The translations under genes and the position numbers were made by a program. Source: an uncultured Paracoccus sp. (lineage in GTDB: Bacteria > Pseudomonadota > Alphaproteobacteria > Rhodobacterales > Rhodobacteraceae). Taken from it: DNA of 64,000 nt. The notes beneath the pieces were generated by a model. It was not told where the DNA came from. It was given only the letters and a program-made list of their open reading frames with translations, and ran no database searches. Positions 1-9,233 of this stretch are shown here, in pieces. Location: positions 124,001 through 188,000 of the forward strand of contig NZ_CANMEH010000004.1 of assembly GCF_947496875.1 (NCBI RefSeq). Reading direction: 5' to 3'. Every line of letters begins with the position of its first letter. Position 1 is the stretch's first letter.

Positions 1-768
1 GTTGATGTTGTTGTAGGACAGTTCCTTGCCCTGCCACTGCGTCGCGGTGGCGACGCCCGGCCGCGCGGAGCCGTCGGTATAGAACGCCCCCGCCTGGTGC
101 GGGTTTTCCCCGTAGCGCAGGGTCTGGGCCAACGTCCCCGCAAAGACCCGCCGGCGCGGGGCCGCTTGTCCGATCGCACCGGCCATCCAGCCGGACACTG
201 ACGCGTCATACGAGGCGGTGCGGGCAAAGGCGACCTGCGCCATCGTCTTGCGAAACCCCGCCGTCGTCGCGCCGTCATGCGCGTCGAGTTCGTCCAGCAG
301 CGCCTGATAGTCCTGCACGTCCACGATCGTCGTGACATAGGCGTGGTTCTTGGCCGCGGCGCGGATCATCGCCGGCCCGCCGATGTCGATGTTCTCGACG
401 CATTCCGCGTAACCGGCGCCGCGGGCGACCGTCGCCTCGAACGGGTAGAGGTTCACCACCAGCAGATCGATCGGCTCGATCCCGTGTTCCGCCATGCTGG
501 CGCGATGGCCTTCATCATCGCGCAGCGCCAGCAGCCCGCCATGGACGCGCGGATGCAGCGTCTTGACCCGGCCGTCCATCATCTCGGGGAACCCGGTCAG
601 ATCGGCGACGTCGCGCACCGTCAGCCCGGCCTCCCGCAGGGCGGTCGCGGAACCGCCGGTGGACAGCAACTCGACCCCGCGGGCCGCAAGGCCCTGGGCA
701 AGTTCGGTAAGCCCGGACTTGTCGGATACCGAAATGAGGGCGCGGCGCAGCGGGATGGGATGGGTCAT
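1..768 (-). CDS. purH: PurH, AICAR transformylase/IMP cyclohydrolase (N-terminal part)
   Basis: Catalyses the last two steps of de novo IMP synthesis: formylation of AICAR and ring closure. The visible 256 codons are the N-terminal IMP cyclohydrolase (MGS-like) domain, starting [19 protein letters not shown], with LLSTGGSA, the [20 protein letters not shown] stretch, NLYPFEATV and [18 protein letters not shown], then the beginning of the transformylase domain (LRYGENPHQ). The start ATG reads leftward from 768. The C-terminal half lies beyond base 1, so the gene is cut by the window edge, not broken. The next gene upstream, an Lrp-type regulator, is on the same strand with a 29-base gap. Confidence 0.95.
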   Translation of the reverse strand, partial: MTHPIPLRRALISVSDKSGLTELAQGLAARGVELLSTGGSATALREAGLTVRDVADLTGFPEMMDGRVKTLHPRVHGGLLALRDDEGHRASMAEHGIEPIDLLVVNLYPFEATVARGAGYAECVENIDIGGPAMIRAAAKNHAYVTTIVDVQDYQALLDELDAHDGATTAGFRKTMAQVAFARTASYDASVSGWMAGAIGQAAPRRRVFAGTLAQTLRYGENPHQAGAFYTDGSARPGVATATQWQGKELSYNNIN

Positions 769-797
769 GGGCGTCTCGTGTCTGCGATGCCGTTCCC

Positions 798-1277
798 CTA
801 TCCCCCGTGGGCGCGAAGGTCCAGCACGCCGCGGTCCTTGACCGTGCGCAGCACGATGTCCGACCGGACCTGGCCCACCTGCGGATGCGGCAGCAGGTGG
901 TCGTGGATGAAGACCGCGAACGCTTCCAGGTCGGCGCAGCGCACGTCCAGCACGTAATCGGCGTCGCCCGAGACGGAGAACGCCGACTGCACCACGGGTT
1001 CGGTGTCGATGAACCGGACGAAATCGTCGTCGCTGCGCTTGCCGTGGGCGCGCAGGTTGACCCGCACGATGGCGCGCAGCCCGATCCCCAGCCGCGCGGC
1101 GTCCAGCCGCGCGACATAACCCTTGATCACGCCGGCCTGCTCCAGCGCGGCCCGGCGGCGCGCGCACTGGCTGGGCGACAGGTTCACCAGCTGCGACAGC
1201 GCCGCCGCCGTCATGGACCCGTCGCGCTGCAGCGCGCGCAGCAAGGCGATGTCGTGGTGATCGAGACTGATGGTCAT
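798..1277 (-). CDS. Lrp/AsnC-family transcriptional regulator
   Basis: A 159-residue DNA-binding regulator of the leucine-responsive family. Residues about 5-60 form the winged helix-turn-helix ([16 protein letters not shown], then [20 protein letters not shown]), and about 70-150 form the ligand-sensing RAM domain ([17 protein letters not shown]). It is divergent from 4-hydroxyphenylpyruvate dioxygenase, with 112 bases between the starts. Family members often control aromatic amino-acid catabolism genes next to them, so it probably regulates that gene and itself; that is inferred from position. Confidence 0.9.
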   Translation of the reverse strand: MTISLDHHDIALLRALQRDGSMTAAALSQLVNLSPSQCARRRAALEQAGVIKGYVARLDAARLGIGLRAIVRVNLRAHGKRSDDDFVRFIDTEPVVQSAFSVSGDADYVLDVRCADLEAFAVFIHDHLLPHPQVGQVRSDIVLRTVKDRGVLDLRAHGG

Positions 1278-1353
1278 GATCGACCGACCTTGTGCGTCTT
1301 CTTCGCATGGATCCGCTCGAAGGGCTCAAGTTTGCGCCCACCCTGCAGTTAGC

Positions 1354-1372
1354 ATGCGCCATATTGACGCAT
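1354..1372. promoter_or_regulatory. Inverted repeat in the lrp-hppD intergenic region
   Basis: ATGCG, nine bases, CGCAT forms an inverted repeat with an AT-rich centre, 17 bases before the dioxygenase ATG. Lrp/AsnC proteins bind such imperfect dyads with AT-rich centres. It may be an operator for the adjacent regulator, but the arms are only five bases. Confidence 0.3.
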
Positions 1373-1389
1373 GATGCAGGAGGAAATCC

Positions 1390-2508
1390 ATGGGTCCGTT
1401 TCCACATGACGCCCCGAAAGCGCAGATTTCACCCGAAAACCCCGCGGGCACCGACGGATTCGAGTTCGTCGAGTTCGCCCATCCCGACCCGCAGGTGCTG
1501 GACAGACTGTTCCGGCAGATGGGGTTCAGTCCCGTTGCCAGACACCGCAGCAAGGCTGTCACGCTGTATCGTCAGGGCGACATCAACTATCTGCTGAACG
1601 CCGACCCGGGCAGTCACGCGGCGCGGTTCGTGTCCGAACACGGCCCCTGCGCACCGGCGATGGCCTGGCGGGTCGTCGATGCCCGGCACGCGCTGCGGCG
1701 CGCGGTCGATCTGGGCGCGACGGAATACACTGGCCCGGGCAAGTCGGTCGAGGCCCCTGCCGTGTTCGGGATCGGCGGGTCGCTGCTCTACTTCATCGAC
1801 CGCTATGGCGACGCGGGCAGCTGCTATGACGCCAACTTCGCGTGGCTGGGTGACGCCGATCCGCGCCCGGCCGGGGTGGGGTTCTACTACCTCGACCATC
1901 TCACCCACAACGTCATCCGCGGCAACATGGACTCGTGGTACAAGTTCTACCGCGACACCTTCGGCTTCCGGGAAATCAGGTTCTTCGACATCCGGGGGAA
2001 GCAGACGGGGCTGACCAGCCGGGCGCTGACCTCGCCCGACGGCAAGATCCGCATCCCGATCAACGAATCCACCGACGCGCACAGCCAGATCGAGGAATAC
2101 CTGCGCGAATACAAGGGCGAGGGCATCCAGCATATCGCCGTCGGGACCGAGGACATCTATGCCGCGACGGATGCGATCGCCGCGCGGGGGATCGAGTTCA
2201 TGCCCGCACCGCCGGACACCTATTACGAGATGTCGTACACGCGCGTGCAAGGCCATGACGAGCCGCTCGACCGGATGAAGCGGCACGGCATCCTGATCGA
2301 TGGCGAAGGTGTGGTCGGCGGCGGCGAAACCCGCATCCTGCTGCAGGTCTTCTCGAAGACAGTCATCGGGCCGATCTTCTTCGAGTTCATCCAGCGCAAG
2401 GGTGACGACGGGTTTGGCGAAGGCAACTTCCGCGCGCTGTTCGAATCGATCGAGGAGGACCAGATCCGCCGGGGCGTGCTGCCGGCGGCGGCCCGCAGCG
2501 GGGGCTAG
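1390..2508 (+). CDS. hppD: 4-hydroxyphenylpyruvate dioxygenase
   Basis: Non-haem Fe(II) enzyme converting 4-hydroxyphenylpyruvate to homogentisate in tyrosine catabolism. The 372 residues match the family length and hold two vicinal-oxygen-chelate domains. Probable iron ligands are a His in LDHLTHNV (about 170), a His in GIQHIAVGT (about 248) and a Glu in [17 protein letters not shown] (about 332). The ATG at 1390 follows a strong AGGAGG site. The homogentisate-degrading genes (hmgA, maiA, fahA) are not recognisable nearby. The stop overlaps the stop of convergent tctA in a shared CTAG. Confidence 0.95.
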   Translation: MGPFPHDAPKAQISPENPAGTDGFEFVEFAHPDPQVLDRLFRQMGFSPVARHRSKAVTLYRQGDINYLLNADPGSHAARFVSEHGPCAPAMAWRVVDARHALRRAVDLGATEYTGPGKSVEAPAVFGIGGSLLYFIDRYGDAGSCYDANFAWLGDADPRPAGVGFYYLDHLTHNVIRGNMDSWYKFYRDTFGFREIRFFDIRGKQTGLTSRALTSPDGKIRIPINESTDAHSQIEEYLREYKGEGIQHIAVGTEDIYAATDAIAARGIEFMPAPPDTYYEMSYTRVQGHDEPLDRMKRHGILIDGEGVVGGGETRILLQVFSKTVIGPIFFEFIQRKGDDGFGEGNFRALFESIEEDQIRRGVLPAAARSGG

Positions 2509-3989
2509 GACCGCTTCCGACGCGCCGCTTGCCAGACCGACCACACGATCAGCATGGCGCTGGCCGCGACGAAGCCGGCCGCGATCGGCCGTTCGAGGAA
2601 CACCAGCGGATCGCCGCGCGAGATCAGCAGCGCACGGCGCAGATTGGTCTCGATCAGCGGCCCCAGGACAAAGCCCAGCAGCAGCAACGCGGGATTGAAC
2701 CGCGCCATCGCCAGCAGGTGACCGGCAGCGCCGATCACCGCGACCGCCATGACGTCGAAACTGCTGGACCGTACCGAATAGACGCCGAGGCAGACGAACA
2801 CGATGATCGCCGGGTACAGCCAGCGGAACGGCAACCGCAGGATCGACACCCACAGCCCGATCAGCGGCAGGTTCAGGATCAGCAGCAGCAGGTTGCCGAT
2901 GCCGAAACTGACCACCAGGCCCCAGAACATCTCGGGCCGCGCCTCGAGCATCATCGGACCGGGCTGGACGCCGTGAATCACCAGCGCCCCCAGCATCAGC
3001 GCCATGATCGGATCGCCGGGGATGCCCAGGGTCAGCGTCGGGACAAAGGCGGTGATCGCGGCGGCGTTGTTGGCGGCCTCGGGGCCCGCGACGCCTTCGA
3101 TCGCCCCCTTGCCGAACCGCTCGGGGCGGCGCGAGACCCGACGCTCCATCGCGTAGGACAGAAATGACGAGATCGTCGATCCGGTGCCCGGCAGCGCCCC
3201 GAAGAAGCTGCCCAGCGCGGTGCCGCGCAGGGTGGGCATCGCCATGCGGCGCAGATCGTCACGGGTCGGCATCATCTGGGCCAGTCGGACCCGGTCGGGC
3301 TGGCCGCGATCGCCGCGGCGGATGTTGCCGATCACCTCGGCCACCCCGAACAGCCCCATGGCTAGCGCAACCAGGTTGATCCCGTCCATCAACTGCGTCG
3401 ACCCGAAGGTCATCCGCTGCGCGCCGCTGTTCACGTCGGTGCCGACGGTCCCCAGGATCAGGCCCAGCACCACCATCGCCAGCCCCTTGGCGGGGGCCCC
3501 CGATCCGATGGTCGAGGCTGCCACCAGACCCAGCACCATCATCGCGGCATAGTCGGCGGCCCCGAACGACGTCGCGACCCGGCCCAGCCAGCCGGCCAGC
3601 ACCACCAGCACCACGATGCCCAGCATCGATCCGACGAAAGACGACAGCATCGCCGCGAACAGCGCCTGTCCGCCCCGCCCCTGCACGGCCATCGGATACC
3701 CGTCCAGCGCGGTGACCGCCGATTGCGGGGTCCCTGGCAGGCGCAGCAGGATCGACGCCACGGCGCCGCCATACTGCGATCCGTAATAGACGCCGGCCAG
3801 CATCACCAGCGCCGACTCGGCGGAGATGTAGTAGGTGATCGGCAGCAGCAGCGAGATGGCGGCCATCGCGCCGATCCCGGGCAGCACCCCGATGAGGGTG
3901 CCCAGCGCGACCCCGAAGAAGCAGTACAGCAGCACCGATGGCTGGGTGGCGACGCCCAGCCCGTAGATCAGCCCGTCCCATGCGCCCAT
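2505..3989 (-). CDS. tctA: TctA-family tripartite tricarboxylate transporter large permease
   Basis: The large membrane subunit of a TTT-type secondary transporter, 494 residues and highly hydrophobic. It carries the family's glycine/proline motifs near residues 35-50 ([20 protein letters not shown]) and in the middle ([13 protein letters not shown]). It works with TctB and the periplasmic TctC. All three genes are present in order C-B-A reading leftward, and the start is one base from the tctB stop. TTT systems import di- and tricarboxylates and sugar acids; the sugar-acid genes alongside suggest an aldonate or related acid, which is inference from context. Confidence 0.93.
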   Translation of the reverse strand: MGAWDGLIYGLGVATQPSVLLYCFFGVALGTLIGVLPGIGAMAAISLLLPITYYISAESALVMLAGVYYGSQYGGAVASILLRLPGTPQSAVTALDGYPMAVQGRGGQALFAAMLSSFVGSMLGIVVLVVLAGWLGRVATSFGAADYAAMMVLGLVAASTIGSGAPAKGLAMVVLGLILGTVGTDVNSGAQRMTFGSTQLMDGINLVALAMGLFGVAEVIGNIRRGDRGQPDRVRLAQMMPTRDDLRRMAMPTLRGTALGSFFGALPGTGSTISSFLSYAMERRVSRRPERFGKGAIEGVAGPEAANNAAAITAFVPTLTLGIPGDPIMALMLGALVIHGVQPGPMMLEARPEMFWGLVVSFGIGNLLLLILNLPLIGLWVSILRLPFRWLYPAIIVFVCLGVYSVRSSSFDVMAVAVIGAAGHLLAMARFNPALLLLGFVLGPLIETNLRRALLISRGDPLVFLERPIAAGFVAASAMLIVWSVWQAARRKRS

Positions 3990-3990
3990 G

Positions 3991-4440
3991 CTAGCGCAGT
4001 CCCGCCGGCCAGAGCGGGATCGTCATCTGCAAGCCGACGCCGAACACCAGCCATGTCAGGGCGGTGACGATGCCGGCCAGCGCCACTCGCCAGCCGACGC
4101 CGGGGCGCGGCGCCGGCCAGCTCGCCAGCAGCACCGCCAGCGCCGTGGTGACGACCAGACCCAGGCGCGACAGACCCGCCCCGAACAGGACCACCGCGGC
4201 GAGCACGGCCACCGCCTCGGGAAGGTGGAACGGCCGCGCCTCGCCGGCGCGGGCCCAGGCAGGAACGGCGATCATCACGCCCAGCACCGCCAGCAGGCCG
4301 CCCAGCACGGCCGGAAAGAACCCCGGCCCCATGGCGCGCAACGTGCCGAACTCGAATGACGTCAGCGCGTGGCCGGCGACAGCCAGCCCCAGGGCGGCCA
4401 GTCCAAGGCCGCCCCACAGATCATGTTGGTCGCGCTGCAT
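3991..4440 (-). CDS. tctB: TctB-family small permease subunit
   Basis: Small membrane subunit of the TTT transporter, 149 residues with about four hydrophobic segments (for example LGLAALGLAVAGHALTS near the N-terminus and VALAGIVTALTWLVFGVGLQ near the C-terminus). TctB is poorly conserved in sequence; the assignment rests on size, hydrophobicity and its position between tctC and tctA. It begins MQRDQHDLWGG at 4440, 27 bases downstream of the end of tctC. Confidence 0.85.
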   Translation of the reverse strand: MQRDQHDLWGGLGLAALGLAVAGHALTSFEFGTLRAMGPGFFPAVLGGLLAVLGVMIAVPAWARAGEARPFHLPEAVAVLAAVVLFGAGLSRLGLVVTTALAVLLASWPAPRPGVGWRVALAGIVTALTWLVFGVGLQMTIPLWPAGLR

Positions 4441-4467
4441 GTCCGCCAGTCGCCGTCGTCGCCAGGG

Positions 4468-5466
4468 TCAGTTGCCCGCCGCCTCGACCCGGTCGATCAC
4501 CGCGCCCCACATGGCGGTGTCGGCCTCGATCCGCGCGGTCAGGTCCTCGGGCGTGCCCGGCTGCGCCTGCCAGCCGATCGCCAGCAGCTTCTCGACGACC
4601 GCCTCGTCCTGCAAAATGGCGTTCAGTTCGGTGTTCAGGCGCTCGATGACCGCAGGATCGGTGCCCGACGGTGCAATGAACGCATTCCACAGCTCCGCCT
4701 TGAAATCGGCGGGCAGGCCGGCCTGCCCCGCGATCACCGGGACGTCCGGCGCCAGCGGCGATGGTTCCGCCGAGGTGATGCCCAGCAGCCGCATCGTCCC
4801 CGCCTGCACCTGCGGCAGGGCGGCCGATGGGGCCATGAAGCCGGCGTCGATCTCGTTCCCGACGATCGAGGTGGTGACCTCGGCATAGCTGGTGAACGGC
4901 ACGTGCAGCATCTCGATGCCTGCGGCGGCGTTGAACAGCTCGGCCGTCAGATGCGCGCCCGACCCCTGCCCAACCGAACCATAGGTCAGATCGCCCGGCG
5001 CCGACTTCGCCAGTTCGACGAATCCGGCCAGGTCCTGCGCCGGCGACGCGGCGTTGACACCCAGCACCAGCGCGCTGGTGGCGATCAGGGCGACGGGGGC
5101 GATGTCCGTCGCCGGGTCATAGGACAGGTCCTTGACCAGCCGCTGCGAGGTGGTCAGCGGCCCGTTGATCGTGGTGGCAAAGGTGTGCCCGTCCGTGCCG
5201 GTCAGCATCGATTGGACGCCGATCACCCCGCCGGCGCCCGGCTTGTTTTCCACGACGACCGGCTGGCCCAGGCGCTCGGCCAAGGGCTCGGTGATCAGGC
5301 GGGCCAGCGTGTCCGGCGACGAGCCGGCCGGAAATCCGACGATCACGCGGACCGGACCCGTGGGCCAGTCGGTTGCGGCGGTCTGGGCCGTTCCCGGCCC
5401 CGCCAGCAGCGTCATGGCGGTGATGGCGGCGGCGGCGATCGCGCCCCGGCGGGTGATGTCGGGCAT
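4468..5466 (-). CDS. tctC: TctC/Bug-family periplasmic solute-binding protein
   Basis: Periplasmic receptor for the TTT transporter, 332 residues. The N-terminus, MPDITRRGAIAAAAITAMTL, has twin arginines and a hydrophobic stretch ending near AQTAA, a probable Tat or Sec signal peptide. The mature part has Bug-family hallmarks: WPTGPVRVIVGFPAGSSPDTLAR, VVVENKPGAGGVIG and YGSVGQGSGAHLTAELF. It is the first gene of the leftward tctCBA operon. The carboxylate bound cannot be read from sequence. Its start is 96 bases from the divergent alpha/beta hydrolase gene. Confidence 0.93.
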   Translation of the reverse strand: MPDITRRGAIAAAAITAMTLLAGPGTAQTAATDWPTGPVRVIVGFPAGSSPDTLARLITEPLAERLGQPVVVENKPGAGGVIGVQSMLTGTDGHTFATTINGPLTTSQRLVKDLSYDPATDIAPVALIATSALVLGVNAASPAQDLAGFVELAKSAPGDLTYGSVGQGSGAHLTAELFNAAAGIEMLHVPFTSYAEVTTSIVGNEIDAGFMAPSAALPQVQAGTMRLLGITSAEPSPLAPDVPVIAGQAGLPADFKAELWNAFIAPSGTDPAVIERLNTELNAILQDEAVVEKLLAIGWQAQPGTPEDLTARIEADTAMWGAVIDRVEAAGN

Positions 5467-5562
5467 CTCAGCGCTCCCTTGCTTGGTGACGGGGGACTGT
5501 TGCCTGCCGGTGCAAGCGGCGTCAATCTGCCCGAAGGATTACCCGACCGCAGAGGATCGTCG

Positions 5563-6453
5563 ATGACCGACAGCGCGCAGCCGGCGCAGGCCCGCCCTGA
5601 CCGGGCCGAAATGGACCGACAGTACAACGCCCGCGAGACCGTGCCCTCCTTCGAGGCCGAGCTTGCGCGCTATCAGGCGGAAAGCGACCGGGTGCGCCGC
5701 GACATCCCGCATCAGCGCGACATCGTCTATGACCCAGTCAGCGGCGAGACGCTGGATTTCTATCCCGCAGCGCCGGGAAGCCGCCTGTTCATCTGGATCC
5801 ACGGCGGCTACTGGCGCGCGCTGTCCAAGGATGACAACGCCTTTGCCGTGCGCGGCCTGCATGACCGCGGGTTCCACGTGGCGGTGGTGGACTATACCTT
5901 AGTTCCCAACGCCGATCTGGACGAGATCGTCCGCCAGGTGCGAACCGCCGTGGCCTTTCTGGCGCAGAACCGGGACAGGTTCCGGATCGGGCCAAGGCCC
6001 CTGGCGGTGGGCGGATCATCGGCTGGCGGGCATCTTGTCGGGATGCTGCTGGCGGGCGGATGGACGGACCGGTTCGGGATCCCGGGGGACACGATCGGGG
6101 TGGGGCTGGCGTTGTCCGGAATTCACGACCTGGAACCGCTGCGGCACAGCTATGTCAACGACTTCATGCAGTTCGACGAGGCGTCAGTCGATCGCAACAG
6201 CCCGATCCGGCACATCCCCGCAGGCAGCCGCGCCACGCTGCTGGCCGCGGCCGGCGGCGACGAGACGGCCCAGTTCGCCCGCCAGACGCGCGCCTATGTG
6301 GACGCCTGGCGTGCGGCGGGAAATCGGGCCGAACTGGTCGACATGCCGGGCTTCCACCATTTCGACATCGCGCTGAGCCTAGTCGACCCGGACGGCACGC
6401 TGGCGCGCGCGGTGGATGCGGCGCTGCCGGACCCCGCGATCCGACCGGGCTAG
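5563..6453 (+). CDS. Alpha/beta hydrolase, kynurenine formamidase-like
   Basis: A 296-residue alpha/beta hydrolase. The oxyanion-hole motif HGGYW lies at residues 80-84 and the nucleophile elbow GSSAG puts the catalytic serine at about 153; a His in GFHHFDIAL near the C-terminus probably completes the triad. HGGYW is typical of the esterase-type kynurenine formamidase group, which opens N-formylkynurenine, but the same group contains other esterases and lactonases. A kynureninase gene lies at 23249, while tryptophan dioxygenase is not in the window, so a role on a sugar lactone is also possible. The frame runs open a long way upstream, antisense to tctC; ATG 5563 is chosen because recognisable sequence begins there. 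Confidence 0.8.
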   Translation: MTDSAQPAQARPDRAEMDRQYNARETVPSFEAELARYQAESDRVRRDIPHQRDIVYDPVSGETLDFYPAAPGSRLFIWIHGGYWRALSKDDNAFAVRGLHDRGFHVAVVDYTLVPNADLDEIVRQVRTAVAFLAQNRDRFRIGPRPLAVGGSSAGGHLVGMLLAGGWTDRFGIPGDTIGVGLALSGIHDLEPLRHSYVNDFMQFDEASVDRNSPIRHIPAGSRATLLAAAGGDETAQFARQTRAYVDAWRAAGNRAELVDMPGFHHFDIALSLVDPDGTLARAVDAALPDPAIRPG

Positions 6454-6475
6454 CGGCGATCCGGGCGCGGTCGCA

Positions 6476-7993
6476 TCAGCCGCGCAGGTCACCCTCCAGT
6501 ATGTAGTCGGGCAGGTTCTGGAAGCATACCGGCCGCAGAAAACGCCGGATCGACAGGGTGCCGACGCTGGTCGCGCCGAAATTGGTCGAGGCGGGATAGG
6601 GTCCGCCATGGACCATCGCGTCCGCCACCTCGACCCCGGTCGGAAAGCCGTTGACCAGAACCCGGCCCGCCTTCTGCGCCAGAACCGGCAGCAGCCGCCG
6701 CGCCAGCGCGGCGTCGGCTTCGTCGCTGTGCAGCGTCGCGGTCAGCTGGCCCGGAAAGCCGCGGGCGATGCGCAGCATCTCGTCGGGCGTGCCGGCCCGG
6801 ACGATCAGGCCAGCCGGACCGAACACCTCTTCGGTGAGGCTGTCTTCGCCCAGGAACTCATCGGCCGTGGTCTCGTACAGGTTGGGCCCCGCGCTCCGAT
6901 CGCTGCTGTCGGTGTTCAGGACGGGCTTGACCGCGTTGGACTGGCCCAGTCGGTCGATCCCTTCACGATAGGCGGATGCGATCCCGTCAGTCAGCATCGT
7001 CTGCGGCGCCGCATCGGCAAGGGCGCGGCGCGCGGCGTCCACCACCCTGTCGGCGTCGGGACCGTCCAGCACCACGGCGATGCCCGGATTGGTGCAGAAC
7101 TGCCCTGCCCCCATCGTCAGCGATCCGGCCCAGCCGGTGCCGATCTCGTCGGCGCGCGCCGCGGCGGCGGCCGGCAGGACGAACATCGGGTTCACCGAGC
7201 CCAGTTCGCCGAAGAAGGGGATCGGTTCGGGGCGCGCGGCGCACAGGTCGAACAGCGCCCGTCCGCCGGCAAGACTGCCGGTAAAGCCCACGGCCTTGAT
7301 GCGGGGATCGGTGACCAGCGCCTCGCCGACCTTGCGGTTGCCGCCCTGGATCAGGGCGAACACCCCTGGTGGCATGCCGGTGCGCGCGATGGCGGCCTTG
7401 ATCGCCTCGGCCACGATCTCGCCGGTGCCGGGATGGGCGGAATGGCCCTTGACCACCACCGGACAACCGGCGGCCAGCGCCGCGGCCGTGTCGCCACCGG
7501 CCGTCGAAAACGCCAGCGGAAAGTTCGAGGCGCCGAACACGGCGACCGGACCGACGGGCAGCTGGATCATCCGCAGTTCGGGTCGGGCGGCGGGCTGGCG
7601 GTCGGGCAGCGCCGTGTCGATCCGGCGGTCGAGATAGTCGCCCTTGCGGATATGGTCCGCGAACAGGCGCAGCTGGCCTGTGGTGCGCCCCCGCTCGCCC
7701 TGCAGTCGCGCTTCGGGCAGCCCGGTTTCCTGGGTGCCGATCTCGGTGATGGCATCGGCACGCGCGTCGATCTCGTCGGCGATCGCCTCCAGAAACGCGG
7801 CGCGCGCCTCACGCGAGGTCGCGGCGTAATCGTCGAACGCGTCGGCCGCCGCCGCACAGGCCCGCGCCACCAGGTCCGGCGTACCGGCTGCATAATTATG
7901 GGCCGGTCCATGCGCGGGCGACGACCGGAAGGTCGCGTCGCCCCCGATCCATTCCCCGCCGATCAGGTGCTTGCCGTGAGGTGTGAAGGTCAT
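6476..7993 (-). CDS. Aldehyde dehydrogenase, probable 2-oxoglutarate semialdehyde dehydrogenase
   Basis: NAD(P)-dependent aldehyde dehydrogenase of 505 residues. Visible landmarks are the cofactor region VVVKGHSAHPGTGEIVAEAI, the general-base Glu in FFGELGSVNPMF and the nucleophilic Cys in GAGQFCTNPG. GEWIGGDATFRSSPAHGP at the start and VCFQNLPDYIL at the end are typical of 2,5-dioxovalerate (alpha-ketoglutarate semialdehyde) dehydrogenases that finish oxidative pentose and hexarate pathways. The FAH-family and DapA-family genes just upstream would make that substrate. It has its own 96-base upstream gap containing a probable GntR operator at 8061-8072. Confidence 0.88.
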   Translation of the reverse strand: MTFTPHGKHLIGGEWIGGDATFRSSPAHGPAHNYAAGTPDLVARACAAAADAFDDYAATSREARAAFLEAIADEIDARADAITEIGTQETGLPEARLQGERGRTTGQLRLFADHIRKGDYLDRRIDTALPDRQPAARPELRMIQLPVGPVAVFGASNFPLAFSTAGGDTAAALAAGCPVVVKGHSAHPGTGEIVAEAIKAAIARTGMPPGVFALIQGGNRKVGEALVTDPRIKAVGFTGSLAGGRALFDLCAARPEPIPFFGELGSVNPMFVLPAAAAARADEIGTGWAGSLTMGAGQFCTNPGIAVVLDGPDADRVVDAARRALADAAPQTMLTDGIASAYREGIDRLGQSNAVKPVLNTDSSDRSAGPNLYETTADEFLGEDSLTEEVFGPAGLIVRAGTPDEMLRIARGFPGQLTATLHSDEADAALARRLLPVLAQKAGRVLVNGFPTGVEVADAMVHGGPYPASTNFGATSVGTLSIRRFLRPVCFQNLPDYILEGDLRG

Positions 7994-8060
7994 GACGTGC
8001 CCTTTCGCGATTGCGCCGACTGCCGGCGAGACATGGACGCTGCGCCCGGACGAGTCAAAT

Positions 8061-8072
8061 CTGGTATGCCAG
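8061..8072. promoter_or_regulatory. Probable GntR operator upstream of the aldehyde dehydrogenase gene
   Basis: CTGGTATGCCAG differs by one base from the perfect palindrome CTGGTATACCAG at 10248. It lies in the 96-base gap before the leftward aldehyde dehydrogenase gene, 68 bases from its start. Its recurrence only in promoter gaps of this cluster makes it a likely site for the clustered GntR regulator. Confidence 0.6.
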
Positions 8073-8089
8073 GTTGATCCCGGGCGGCA

Positions 8090-9232
8090 TCACGCCAGCA
8101 GCCCCCGCCCTGCCAGGCTGCGCATCAGCGCGGCCGTGCCGAACGTCCAGGACGGGCAGTCGGTGCACGACCGGACGGTGTTGGTCAGCGCCCCCAGCGC
8201 CGGTTCCCGGATCGTGACGATGTCGCCGGGATGATGGGTAAAGCCCTGCCCCGGCGCGTCGCGGTCCTGGGTGGGTGCGAACAGCGTGCCGAGATACAGC
8301 ATGAACCCGTCCGGATACTGGTGATGCCGGCCGATCGCCTGCGCCACCAGATCGGCGGGGTCGCGGCTGATCTGCGACATCGAGGACCGCCCGTCCAGCA
8401 CGAAGCCGTCGGTCCCTTCGACCCGCAGCGTCAGTTCGGCGGCGCGCACCTGGTCCAGCCCCCACTCGGCATCGAACATCCGGATGAAGGGGCCGATCGC
8501 GGCCGAGGCGTTGTTGTCCTTGGCCTTGCCCAGCAGCAGGGCGGATCGCCCCTCGACGTCGCGCAGGTTGACGTCGTTGCCCAGCGTGGCGCCGCGGACC
8601 CGGCCGCTGCTGTCCACCGCCAGCACGATTTCCGGTTCGGGGTTGTTCCAGCGGCTGATCGGATGCAGGCCGACATCCGCCCCCCAGCCCACCGACGCCA
8701 TCGGCTGGCACTTGGTGAAGATCTCGGCGTCGGGGCCGATCCCAACCTCGAGATACTGGGACCACAGCCCCTCCGACTTGAGGATGCGGGCGACCTCGGC
8801 GGCCCGGTCCGAGCCGGGCACGATGCCGCGCAGGTTGGCGCCGATCGCCTCGCCGATGCGGGCGCGGATGGCGGCGGCCTGATCGGGATCGCCCGCCGCC
8901 TGCTCCTCGATCACCCGTTCCACCATCGACGCGGCAAAGGTCACGCCGCTGGCCTTGATCGCCTGCAGGTCGGCAGGGGACAGCAGCCGCGGATCATTCC
9001 CGCCCGCCCCCATGACGGCGAAATCCGACAGCGATCCGATGTCTGCGCCCCGCTGCGCCTGCAACCACCCCACGGGGTCATCGCGTTCCAGCAGGTCGCG
9101 CATCGTCGTGACTTCGGGGCAGGTCACGTCCAGCAGCCGTCCGTCCCGGTGAACCACCACGGCCGGGCCGATGTCGGGCCGCCACACCCGACCGACAAAG
9201 ACGCCCTCGTCCGGCAGATCCGGTTGCGGCAT
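8090..9232 (-). CDS. Fumarylacetoacetate hydrolase-family protein, probable 2-keto-3-deoxy-aldonate dehydratase
   Basis: A 380-residue FAH-fold protein. The C-terminal half carries NNPEPEIVLAVDSSG (a metal-binding Glu-X-Glu) and GATLGNDVNLRDVEG, then LLLGKAKDNNASAAIGPFI. This arrangement is shared with 2-keto-3-deoxy-pentonate dehydratases of the XylX/KdaD type, which yield 2-oxoglutarate semialdehyde in Weimberg-type pentose oxidation. The downstream aldehyde dehydrogenase fits that step. Its start is one base from the end of the DapA-family gene, so the two form one operon. The exact stereoisomer is unknown. Confidence 0.8.
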   Translation of the reverse strand: MPQPDLPDEGVFVGRVWRPDIGPAVVVHRDGRLLDVTCPEVTTMRDLLERDDPVGWLQAQRGADIGSLSDFAVMGAGGNDPRLLSPADLQAIKASGVTFAASMVERVIEEQAAGDPDQAAAIRARIGEAIGANLRGIVPGSDRAAEVARILKSEGLWSQYLEVGIGPDAEIFTKCQPMASVGWGADVGLHPISRWNNPEPEIVLAVDSSGRVRGATLGNDVNLRDVEGRSALLLGKAKDNNASAAIGPFIRMFDAEWGLDQVRAAELTLRVEGTDGFVLDGRSSMSQISRDPADLVAQAIGRHHQYPDGFMLYLGTLFAPTQDRDAPGQGFTHHPGDIVTIREPALGALTNTVRSCTDCPSWTFGTAALMRSLAGRGLLA

Positions 9233-9233
9233 C

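Noticed and set aside
4369-5562. A long N-terminal extension of the alpha/beta hydrolase.
   Set aside because: It is antisense to tctC and tctB and has Arg/Gly-rich sequence typical of a shadow frame; the hydrolase fold starts after 5563.
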